Shown here in pieces: positions 1 through 5,542 of a DNA stretch of 16,739 nt (positions within the stretch are counted from its first letter, which is position 1; the number at the start of each line of letters is the position of its first letter). Source of the DNA: Caccousia sp900752115 (GTDB lineage: Bacteria > Bacillota > Clostridia > Oscillospirales > Acutalibacteraceae); contig CABRNB010000063.1 in the NCBI GenBank assembly GCA_902472225.1, positions 1 to 16,739 of the forward strand. The letters are read 5' to 3'. The notes under the pieces were generated by a model. The model was not told the origin of the DNA and made no database searches. It worked only from the letters and a program-made list of their open reading frames with translations. A program made the position numbers and the translations under genes.

Positions 1-192
1 CAGGCGTCCCTTTTCCGGGTCATAGCCCGCCACAGCCTTGATAAGCCGCAGGGCAAGCTGCTGGTACACATCGTCATATTCCAGCCGAGCCGCTCTCATG
101 AGCGGGCGATTCTGACGGATCACATTGTCGATGCACCAAAGATTCGCTTCCACAATGGCGTTGCGCTGAGCGATTGAGTAATTATTTTTCAT
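1..192 (-). CDS. Sigma-70 region-2-like protein, N-terminal part (cut by window edge)
   Basis: Only the first 64 codons are in the window, and the gene continues beyond base 1. The visible part ends in a stretch (LEYDDVYQQLALRLIKAV, then GYDPEKG) that resembles region 2.1-2.2 of sigma-70 family factors. That region normally has a D/E-D-x-x-Q core followed by an amphipathic helix and an FDPxxG turn, and it contacts core RNA polymerase. The ATG at 192 has an AGGAAGG ribosome site upstream and overlaps the end of the preceding 69-residue gene by 11 nt, so the two are probably translationally coupled. It is the last visible gene of the leftward cluster, a place where phages often keep a late-transcription regulator. 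DNA binding (region 4) cannot be judged. The family call is from pattern recognition only. Confidence 0.7.
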   Translation of the reverse strand, partial: MKNNYSIAQRNAIVEANLWCIDNVIRQNRPLMRAARLEYDDVYQQLALRLIKAVAGYDPEKGRL

Positions 193-391
193 TGTCGTTT
201 CCTTCCTCTGGTATGGGCGCCCAAAAGCGGCAGTGGCCTTGGTCCCAGTCCTCCAGCAACATTTTGGTGGTGTAGTTCACGGAATTATAGTTCTTGTTTC
301 TACAGTACTGCGTTTTTGCCATCGGTCCGCGATTGCTCGGCAGATCATAGGAATATCGGCAGTTACTGCAGCTTTTTACAGTTTCCTTCAA
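182..391 (-). CDS. Small Cys-rich protein, 69 aa, unknown function
   Basis: I do not recognise the family. The protein has Cys8 and Cys11 as a CxxC pair, then Cys30 and Cys54, a spacing that could bind one zinc ion as a small ribbon. The start is TTG at 391. GGGAGG at 404-399 lies 7 nt upstream of it, and the TTG overlaps the TGA of the upstream gene (TTGA), so translation is probably coupled. No ATG competes near the site. The C-terminus is acidic (EEGNDNEK) and overlaps the start of the sigma-like gene. Position between Cys-rich genes and a sigma-like gene suggests a regulatory or nucleic-acid role, but this is inference. Confidence 0.72.
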   Translation of the reverse strand: MKETVKSCSNCRYSYDLPSNRGPMAKTQYCRNKNYNSVNYTTKMLLEDWDQGHCRFWAPIPEEGNDNEK

Positions 392-918
392 TCAATTTCC
401 TCCCTGATATTCTTCTTGGCAGTCTTGGCATCAAACGAGAATAAAAGCTCATAGCCATGCTCCGTTTTGTAGAAAAAGGCAGGCTTGATACCGTCGTCGA
501 TTTCCACAACATCGTAGTGCTGGACTGCTGCACCCAAAATCTCATCATCCGATTTTTCATTGCAGCACTCGAAAAACTCATACGGTGCCAGATCGGTATG
601 CCCTTCATAGCGCACCGCATAGCGGAATGCAGATGGAGAAGTATCCTCGCCCAGATACGCGCACATACTGCGGTGCATCCTCCATTCTCTCTGATTCTTG
701 AAGCCATAGATCCGCAGCTCACAGGGAGCCTTGAGCCTGGGACACCAGCTTGGCACATAGGTTTTGGGATCACTGCGTTTGAATTTCCTCGCGCGCTTTC
801 CCGCAACACAGAAACGCTCCCCCAAGTGCATGGTGACGCCCTTTTTCTTGATCGGCAATCTTTCCATGTATTGGAGATTATGTGGGCAATCAGCGCAGGT
901 CGGTTTTCGCAGCATCAT
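388..918 (-). CDS. Cys-rich protein, 176 aa, unknown function
   Basis: I do not recognise a family. The start is the ATG at 918 (tandem ATGATG) because AGGAGG at 932-927 stands 8 nt before it. The frame is open up to 1047, but that extra stretch has no ribosome site and would overlap the upstream gene by 158 nt. With the chosen start the overlap is 29 nt. The N-terminal third carries Cys8, Cys11 (CADC), Cys37, Cys59 and Cys66 amid many Lys and Arg residues, so a zinc-binding nucleic-acid contact domain is possible. The C-terminal half is acidic, with a paired Cys (ECC) in the middle, and looks like a separate folded domain. It lies inside the leftward cluster between another Cys-rich gene and the 69-residue gene, whose start overlaps its stop. 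Confidence 0.75.
   Translation of the reverse strand: MMLRKPTCADCPHNLQYMERLPIKKKGVTMHLGERFCVAGKRARKFKRSDPKTYVPSWCPRLKAPCELRIYGFKNQREWRMHRSMCAYLGEDTSPSAFRYAVRYEGHTDLAPYEFFECCNEKSDDEILGAAVQHYDVVEIDDGIKPAFFYKTEHGYELLFSFDAKTAKKNIREEID
399..404 (-). promoter_or_regulatory. Ribosome binding site deciding a TTG start
   Basis: GGGAGG read on the minus strand lies 7 nt before the TTG at 391. It sits inside the 3' end of the upstream gene. It is the reason for choosing TTG as the start of the 69-residue protein. Confidence 0.65.
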
Positions 919-1651
919 CAGCCGCACCTCCTTTTTCTTCGATATTTTCTGCGTACAGCGGACTTTCGATGATCTCATAGCGGGTAAACCATCCGGCGGC
1001 ATAGCCGTCCCGGTAAGCCTCCCAGAAATACTCGCCGTACTCCTCACAGTATTCTTCTGTCGGAAACGGGATCGTCCGATTTTCCTTTTCCTCCGTCACA
1101 AGGCGCGCAAGCTCCTTGCGGGCCTCCTCCTTCACAGTGAAGGCTGCCATACCTTCCGGAGCAGGAAAATTGCCCTGATCCGCATCCGCCCAGGAGTGGA
1201 CGATGGTATAGACTCTCTTCGCATTTCCGCAGATCATGGCATGGATCGACTGGTTTTCCGGCATGCTCAGCCAGTCCTCAACAGCGGCGCGATCCTCCTT
1301 ACGGAACATCTCTACAAACTTTGTGCGAAACGCCGCGCGAGGCAAGCACTGACCGATGGAGCGGTGAAAATGGTATAAATGCCGGTATACCGCAGCAAGG
1401 AAACCGTCAGTGCTATCCGCCTCAACGGGCCTTTGCTCCATGCACAGCCGCCCGCCGCAGATCCTGCATTTCCCGACCAGACACAACTGATAGGGCTTTA
1501 TCTCCTTCAGGCTGTTGTAGGTCAGGCTCCATTGGACTTTCTCCATGTTCTCCGCCAAATGCGCGGCCATTCCAAGGGCGTCCCTGCAAGTGACCGGCGG
1601 ACACGAGCAAAGTCTCTCATGCTCATGCCGGCAATATGTTCTCTCACACAT
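890..1651 (-). CDS. Cys-rich protein, 253 aa, unknown function
   Basis: No family recognised. The ATG at 1651 directly follows the TGA of the DUF3268 gene (TGAATG), and a GGAGA-type ribosome site lies inside that upstream gene. The N-terminus is packed with cysteines and histidines (Cys2, Cys7, Cys15, Cys17, Cys22, His9, His11). A second cluster, Cys57, Cys62, Cys65 and Cys70, includes a CxxC next to GG, as in zinc knuckles. The remainder is mixed helical sequence with several Trp and Tyr residues and an acidic C-terminal region (EEYCEEYGEYFWEAY). There is no signal peptide or membrane segment, so it is probably cytoplasmic. Tight packing with its neighbours indicates co-expression. Metal binding is inferred from spacing only. 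Confidence 0.75.
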   Translation of the reverse strand: MCERTYCRHEHERLCSCPPVTCRDALGMAAHLAENMEKVQWSLTYNSLKEIKPYQLCLVGKCRICGGRLCMEQRPVEADSTDGFLAAVYRHLYHFHRSIGQCLPRAAFRTKFVEMFRKEDRAAVEDWLSMPENQSIHAMICGNAKRVYTIVHSWADADQGNFPAPEGMAAFTVKEEARKELARLVTEEKENRTIPFPTEEYCEEYGEYFWEAYRDGYAAGWFTRYEIIESPLYAENIEEKGGAADDAAKTDLR

Positions 1652-2071
1652 TCATGCTGTCTCCTTCTTTTTCTCTTTGTTTCGTTCCTTTTCGCATAGC
1701 CGGATCAGCTTCTGGCAGCGATCCATCTCAAAGCCGCCGATGTGGGCAAGCTCTTCAGAGAGTCTCAGCTTCTTTGCCATCCACTTATAGCCCTGCGTTC
1801 TGCTCATGCCCCGCTCCTTCCAGAAGCTGTCGAAGACCTGATGGGTCTCCATCCGCTTCATGCGAAGGGCTTCGTTGGCAAGATTGCCCAATGGCCGCGT
1901 GCTGCCCTTATGACAGCCCACACGGGCATTGCAGTTCTGACATTGATAAAATTTCTCACGTTCCAAGCCCAGTCTTTTTGCCGCCGCGGGGCCATACACC
2001 TTTGCCGCGGGAACAAGATGGACTGCACCGCCGCAATAGCGGCAGATCGTCGGAATCTCTACCAAAGGCAT
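1652..2071 (-). CDS. DUF3268 zinc-finger-containing protein
   Basis: The protein has a two-part zinc ribbon: Cys10 and Cys13 (CRYC) followed by GG and a Val-Tyr-Gly strand, then Cys44 and Cys47 (CQNC) and VGCHKG. Next comes the PLGNLAN and R-x-x-H stretch, then an SRTQGYKWMA helix and an AHIGGF segment. This order matches the phage/plasmid family DUF3268 (zinc-finger-containing domain), whose function is unknown. The stop of dnaN is only 6 nt upstream. The start is uncertain: AGGAGG at 2078-2073 is 1 nt from the ATG at 2071, which is too close, but exactly 7 nt from an in-frame TTG at 2065. The real protein may therefore lack the first two residues. The Lys/Glu-rich tail is typical of a soluble cytoplasmic protein. 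Confidence 0.85.
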   Translation of the reverse strand: MPLVEIPTICRYCGGAVHLVPAAKVYGPAAAKRLGLEREKFYQCQNCNARVGCHKGSTRPLGNLANEALRMKRMETHQVFDSFWKERGMSRTQGYKWMAKKLRLSEELAHIGGFEMDRCQKLIRLCEKERNKEKKKETA

Positions 2072-2077
2072 CCCTCC

Positions 2078-3211
2078 TTACGCCGCTTTCGCAGCAGCCG
2101 GCTGCGCGGCTTTTTGAGTTTTCTTCTGTGCTTCCGGCCGCATGGCACTTTGCAGATAGTAGGCATCCTGCGTGGCAAGCGTCAGCATTCCGCCCTGCGC
2201 GATCCCCAGCGTGACCGTGCCGCTCAAGGCTTTCAGGCAGGTGACAAGCTGCTTTGCGTTGAACCAGTAGTCCCCCGCAGGAGCGCCGGTCAATGCAATT
2301 ACCTCAATGGGCGCCGATGCGCTGACGCAATCGCCTGCGCATTGGAATACAAGGCGCTGATCCTGAAAGCTCAGCTTCACCCGGTTTCCGGTGCCAATGC
2401 TTAGGACGGACGAGAGCGCCGCTCTCATGTCGTGAATATCCGTCAGCACGGTAAACGCATTCCGGATGCTGCCTACCAACTGATCCGTATCGATGTAGCC
2501 GCCCTCCATGAGCCGCGCGCTGAAAAGGAAGTTCTCGCGGAAAAAGACGATGCTCTTTCCCGTGGTGCCGACACGGAATTCATCCTTGTCCTGGCACATA
2601 TTCGAGAGCTTTCCAAGCGAGGCGGCGGGGATGAGCAGGCTCACATCCCCCGTGCTCTGATTGTCACCTCTGGCCGTCACGATACAGTTTCCGTTGCTGC
2701 CGGCCGCGCGCAGTCCCGTGCTGGTAAACATGAGATTGACGCACTTGAGAAGCGGCTTGCTGTTATCCTGTGCGGTTGCAAATACGGTGTGCTGCGCCAT
2801 AGCGGGAATCCCGCTGAGTTTGACGGTATCCTCCGGAAAAGGAAGATCCGGCTTTGGAAAAGCGCCTCGCTCCCATACATCCACTTCATAGCAGGCGTCT
2901 CCGCTTCTGAGCGTCATGCGTCCCTGATTTTCTGCCCGGCAGAGCTGCACGGTATCCTGCGGCAGCCGTGAGAGCATTTCTGCAAGCATCTTCGCGCCAA
3001 ATACCAGCGCCCCATCCTCCTGAACGGTACAGGGGAGCTTTTCCTCCAGCGCCGCTTCCAGATTAGTCGAGGTGACGGTGAGCTTTCCTGCGGCAGCATC
3101 CGCCTCCAGCAAAACGCCCCGGAGCACGTCCAACGGCGAATCCGCCGGTGCGATGGCCGATGCACGCTTGATGGCGCACAGCATTTCCGCCCGATTGATC
3201 GTTACATTCAA
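2078..3211 (-). CDS. dnaN: DNA polymerase III beta sliding clamp (phage-encoded)
   Basis: The 377-residue protein has the length and the three-fold domain layout of bacterial beta clamps, the ring that tethers DNA polymerase III to DNA. Recognisable parts are the N-terminal AEMLCAIKRASAIAP helix, a TSTNLEAALE strand, VFGAKMLAEMLSRLP, the LMFTSTGLRAAGSNG segment, a middle LLIPAASLGKL segment, ARLMEGGYIDTDQLV, and the final YYLQSAMRP. The last corresponds to the MPMRL-type end that forms part of the partner-binding pocket. It is followed by an unusual Ala/Lys/Gln-rich tail of about 17 residues. The start is TTG at 3211, because AGGAGG at 3224-3219 is 7 nt upstream. The longer open frame to 3328 runs into the helicase gene and its extra residues do not look like a clamp. 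It lies 13 nt downstream of the helicase stop, so they are co-transcribed. Confidence 0.92.
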   Translation of the reverse strand: MNVTINRAEMLCAIKRASAIAPADSPLDVLRGVLLEADAAAGKLTVTSTNLEAALEEKLPCTVQEDGALVFGAKMLAEMLSRLPQDTVQLCRAENQGRMTLRSGDACYEVDVWERGAFPKPDLPFPEDTVKLSGIPAMAQHTVFATAQDNSKPLLKCVNLMFTSTGLRAAGSNGNCIVTARGDNQSTGDVSLLIPAASLGKLSNMCQDKDEFRVGTTGKSIVFFRENFLFSARLMEGGYIDTDQLVGSIRNAFTVLTDIHDMRAALSSVLSIGTGNRVKLSFQDQRLVFQCAGDCVSASAPIEVIALTGAPAGDYWFNAKQLVTCLKALSGTVTLGIAQGGMLTLATQDAYYLQSAMRPEAQKKTQKAAQPAAAKAA

Positions 3212-3218
3212 ATAATCT

Positions 3219-3224
3219 CCTCCT
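3219..3224 (-). promoter_or_regulatory. Ribosome binding site deciding the TTG start of dnaN
   Basis: AGGAGG on the minus strand directly abuts the TAA of the helicase gene and lies 7 nt before the TTG at 3211. An ATG 4 nt further on is in another frame and cannot be used. Confidence 0.75.
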
Positions 3225-4862
3225 TTACGCAGCAAAGCCGAAGATCGACAGCTGGTTTTCATCCACCTCTGCCTTCTTCGACTTCCGTTTCTTCTGTTCT
3301 TCCGCAGTCCTGGCAAGCAGCCCTTCATAAAGTGCCTGACGCACTTGCGCCTGCGCCGTGCGCACGCCGAAGGAATCCTTGGCTGCGGGTGCTTTTTGTT
3401 CTTCTGCCGCAGTCTCTTTCAGCTGCGCAGCTGCGATGTTCTTTTTCCGCTCCGGGTTCATGACCGCCATTTTCCGAAAGGCCGCCGCAATATCCTCCAC
3501 ATTATCCCGGATTCCCAGCGCCAGCTCCTTTGCCATCTGTGAGGTCAGGTCCTTTACATCACTCATGGCCGCAAGGCCCTCTTCAGAAAATGTCCCCTCG
3601 ATGATGCCCGCTACCGCCAACTTGGATGCCATCAGCTTCATAGCCTTTGCCTGCATGGTATCGGCGTAGTAGAGCATATATACCTCCACTCTGGGGGCGG
3701 TCTGATTGATCCGCCACGACCGGCGGGATGCCTGCCGCAGCGTAAAGAGGTTATAGCCCATGGAGTAGAAGATAATGGTGGTAAAGGCATTGAGGTCAAG
3801 GCCGGTTTCCACGCAGCGCGGGTTGGTAATGAGCACCTGCAAACCGTTCTTGACACGCTTGTTGACCCAGTCCTCCCGCTTATCCGTAGCGATCTGCGGC
3901 GTCAGGATCTCTGTCCGATAACCTTCCGAGCAAAGAAGCTTCTGGAGCTTTTTCTGTGAATCCGTGCGCGTCCAACTGGTATAGATGAGCACGCGCTCTC
4001 CGTTTGCCGCTTTCTGCCGCACCAGTTCCAATACCCGTTCCTCCTTGGGAAGCAGACGGGAAAAATCGCCGCAGTTCTTTGGCGTTACAATGGGCATTCC
4101 GTTTATGGGATGCACTACCTCCGCTTGATCGTAGGGCTGATCCGGGTAAACCGTCAGCAAATTGAGATAGGTGGACAGGATCTTCTGCGCCGCCTTCCGG
4201 TCTGTGCGCAGGACTTTCTGCAATTTGTGTTCCGCCTCTTTATAGGCCGTGCGTACATCCTCCGGCATCTCCAGCGGTACGGGGATCTCTTCGTAGTCCG
4301 GCAGGTCTTTGCCCATGTCGGAGAGGGAGAGAAATGCCGTGTATTCCAGCAGGAAACGGGAAAATACCAGCGGCGATACGCCGGGCAGCTGCTTTGACTT
4401 TGTTCTGCGCTTACTGGTGCGCCTATTGGAATTGTACTCCGCATCCTGTATCTCATAGGTATTTTCCACCACGCCGTACTCCGCATCGAAATCACCGGGG
4501 CTTTTGTAGCGTTTGCCATCCTTGAGCATCAACCCGGGAACAATGCGGTAGAGCAGGTGAAAAATGCCGGAGGAATAGCCGTTGATAAGCGTTGCCGTCA
4601 TTCCGACAAAACACCTGGACGCGCCGTACAGCTCTGCCATGGCATCGCCCTGCCCGCTATTGTTGTTGTACTCGTGCAGCTCATCGCAGAGGAAGCCGTC
4701 GATGCGCCCGCGCAGCTTTTTCTTGATGTAGGTACTCAGGGGAAACCGCTGGTGCGCTCCGCGGATCGGATAGAATGCATCCGGATTTTGGGCGATCTCA
4801 GTGAGCTGATCGAGAACACGCTCGTTTTTGGTACGATGCAGATGTGCCTGCGCGCCGTAGTC
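3225..4862 (-). CDS. SF2/SNF2-type DNA helicase, 5' end missing at rearrangement joint
   Basis: About 545 C-terminal residues of a superfamily-2 ATPase are present. Motif II is DELH (4674-4685), motif III is TAT within a GMTATL stretch just after it (4590-4598), and motif VI is QASRRSWRINQ (3702-3734). LIYTSW and VLITNP strands followed by CVETGLDL correspond to motifs IV-V of the second RecA domain. Walker A (motif I) and the start are missing. Reading upstream there is no ATG, GTG or TTG before an in-frame stop at 4929-4931, and beyond about 4862 the frame runs antisense through the tape-measure gene. The final residues QLSIFGFAA carry a clamp-binding motif. In the intact phage it would unwind or remodel DNA during replication together with the clamp encoded next door. 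Without motif I this copy cannot hydrolyse ATP. Confidence 0.85.
   Translation of the reverse strand, partial: DYGAQAHLHRTKNERVLDQLTEIAQNPDAFYPIRGAHQRFPLSTYIKKKLRGRIDGFLCDELHEYNNNSGQGDAMAELYGASRCFVGMTATLINGYSSGIFHLLYRIVPGLMLKDGKRYKSPGDFDAEYGVVENTYEIQDAEYNSNRRTSKRRTKSKQLPGVSPLVFSRFLLEYTAFLSLSDMGKDLPDYEEIPVPLEMPEDVRTAYKEAEHKLQKVLRTDRKAAQKILSTYLNLLTVYPDQPYDQAEVVHPINGMPIVTPKNCGDFSRLLPKEERVLELVRQKAANGERVLIYTSWTRTDSQKKLQKLLCSEGYRTEILTPQIATDKREDWVNKRVKNGLQVLITNPRCVETGLDLNAFTTIIFYSMGYNLFTLRQASRRSWRINQTAPRVEVYMLYYADTMQAKAMKLMASKLAVAGIIEGTFSEEGLAAMSDVKDLTSQMAKELALGIRDNVEDIAAAFRKMAVMNPERKKNIAAAQLKETAAEEQKAPAAKDSFGVRTAQAQVRQALYEGLLARTAEEQKKRKSKKAEVDENQLSIFGFAA
3240..3254 (-). other. Sliding-clamp-binding motif QLSIF at the helicase C-terminus
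   Basis: The helicase ends with ENQLSIFGFAA and a stop. QLSIF differs from the bacterial clamp-binding consensus QL(S/D)LF only by Ile for Leu. It follows a Lys/Arg-rich linker (KKRKSKKAEVD), as expected of a flexible tether. The adjoining downstream gene encodes the clamp. Binding itself is inferred. Confidence 0.7.
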
Positions 4863-4870
4863 TCGATTTC
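4855..4870. other. Rearrangement joint between helicase and tape-measure genes
   Basis: Helicase sequence on the minus strand stops here and tape-measure sequence on the plus strand begins here, both lacking their 5' parts. The tape-measure frame becomes recognisable at LDFGQL (4862), a member of its own repeat family. The helicase frame reads YGAQAH just on the other side. The exact base is uncertain by roughly 10-20 nt. I see no insertion sequence, target duplication or long inverted repeat at the point. Confidence 0.8.
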
Positions 4871-5542
4871 GGACAGCTTGTGAAGGGGCTTGGCTCCATT
4901 GGTGTTCTTCTGGCGGAGATCACGGTCTTTACCAAGTTGACCGGCGATGCAAAGGGTCTGGTGTCCACCGGGATCGCTATGATCGGGATTGGCGCTGCTA
5001 TGAAAATCTTTGCTTCCGCGATGGGCGACTTCGGAAACCTTGACTGGAATCAGATCGCCAAGGGACTTGTCGCTATGGGCGGCGCATTGGCCGAAGTGGC
5101 TATCGCTATGAAGGTGATGCCTAAGAACACGATAAGTGTTGGCATTGGTCTGATCGCTGTCGGTGCAGCACTTGAGATCGTGGCAAATGCCCTTGGAAAG
5201 ATGGGCGGTATGACCTGGGAAGAGATCGCAAAGGGGCTCGTCACAATGGGCGGCGCTCTTGCAGAGCTTGCCATCGGTCTTAATGTGATGAACGGTACTT
5301 TGCCTGGCTCTGCTGCCATGCTGGTAGCGGCTGGCGCATTGGCTATTCTGACTCCGGTGCTGCTGGCTCTTGGCTCAATGAGTTGGGAGAGCATCGCCAA
5401 GGGGCTTGTGACGATTGCCGGTGCATTCACCGTGATCGGTGTGGCCGGTCTTGTGCTGACTCCTCTTGTTCCGACGATCCTGGCGCTTGCCGGAGCATTT
5501 GCGTTGATCGGTGTCGGTACCGCAGCTATCGGAGCAGGTCTT
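4862..5542 (+). repeat. Four degenerate ~57-residue repeats in the tape-measure protein
   Basis: Units start at LDFGQLVKGL (4862), LDWNQIAKGL (5039), MTWEEIAKGL (5210) and MSWESIAKGL (5378), so the spacing is 59, 57 and 56 codons. Each has the (L/M)-x-(W/F)-x-x-(I/L)-(A/V)-K-G-L opening followed by a Gly/Ala-rich hydrophobic helix. The joint cuts just before or within the first visible unit, so more units may exist on the missing side. Confidence 0.8.

Noticed and set aside
457..972. Plus-strand open frames of 171, 204, 192, 220 and 179 codons in the left third (457-2971).
   Set aside because: They lie opposite a continuous, tightly packed minus-strand cluster with ribosome sites and recognisable families. 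Their products show no domain.
3212..3328. Longer dnaN reading frame from an ATG at 3328.
   Set aside because: The 39 additional residues overlap the helicase gene and are basic, non-clamp sequence. The TTG at 3211 has an ideal ribosome site and starts the clamp homology.
4844..4862. GTG at 4844 as the start of the tape-measure protein.
   Set aside because: The first six codons come from antisense helicase sequence and there is no ribosome site. The gene is truncated rather than starting here.
4862..5542. A CRISPR array suggested by the regular repeats in the tape-measure gene.
   Set aside because: The units are coding, diverged at base level and about 170 bp long, with no identical short repeats or cas genes.
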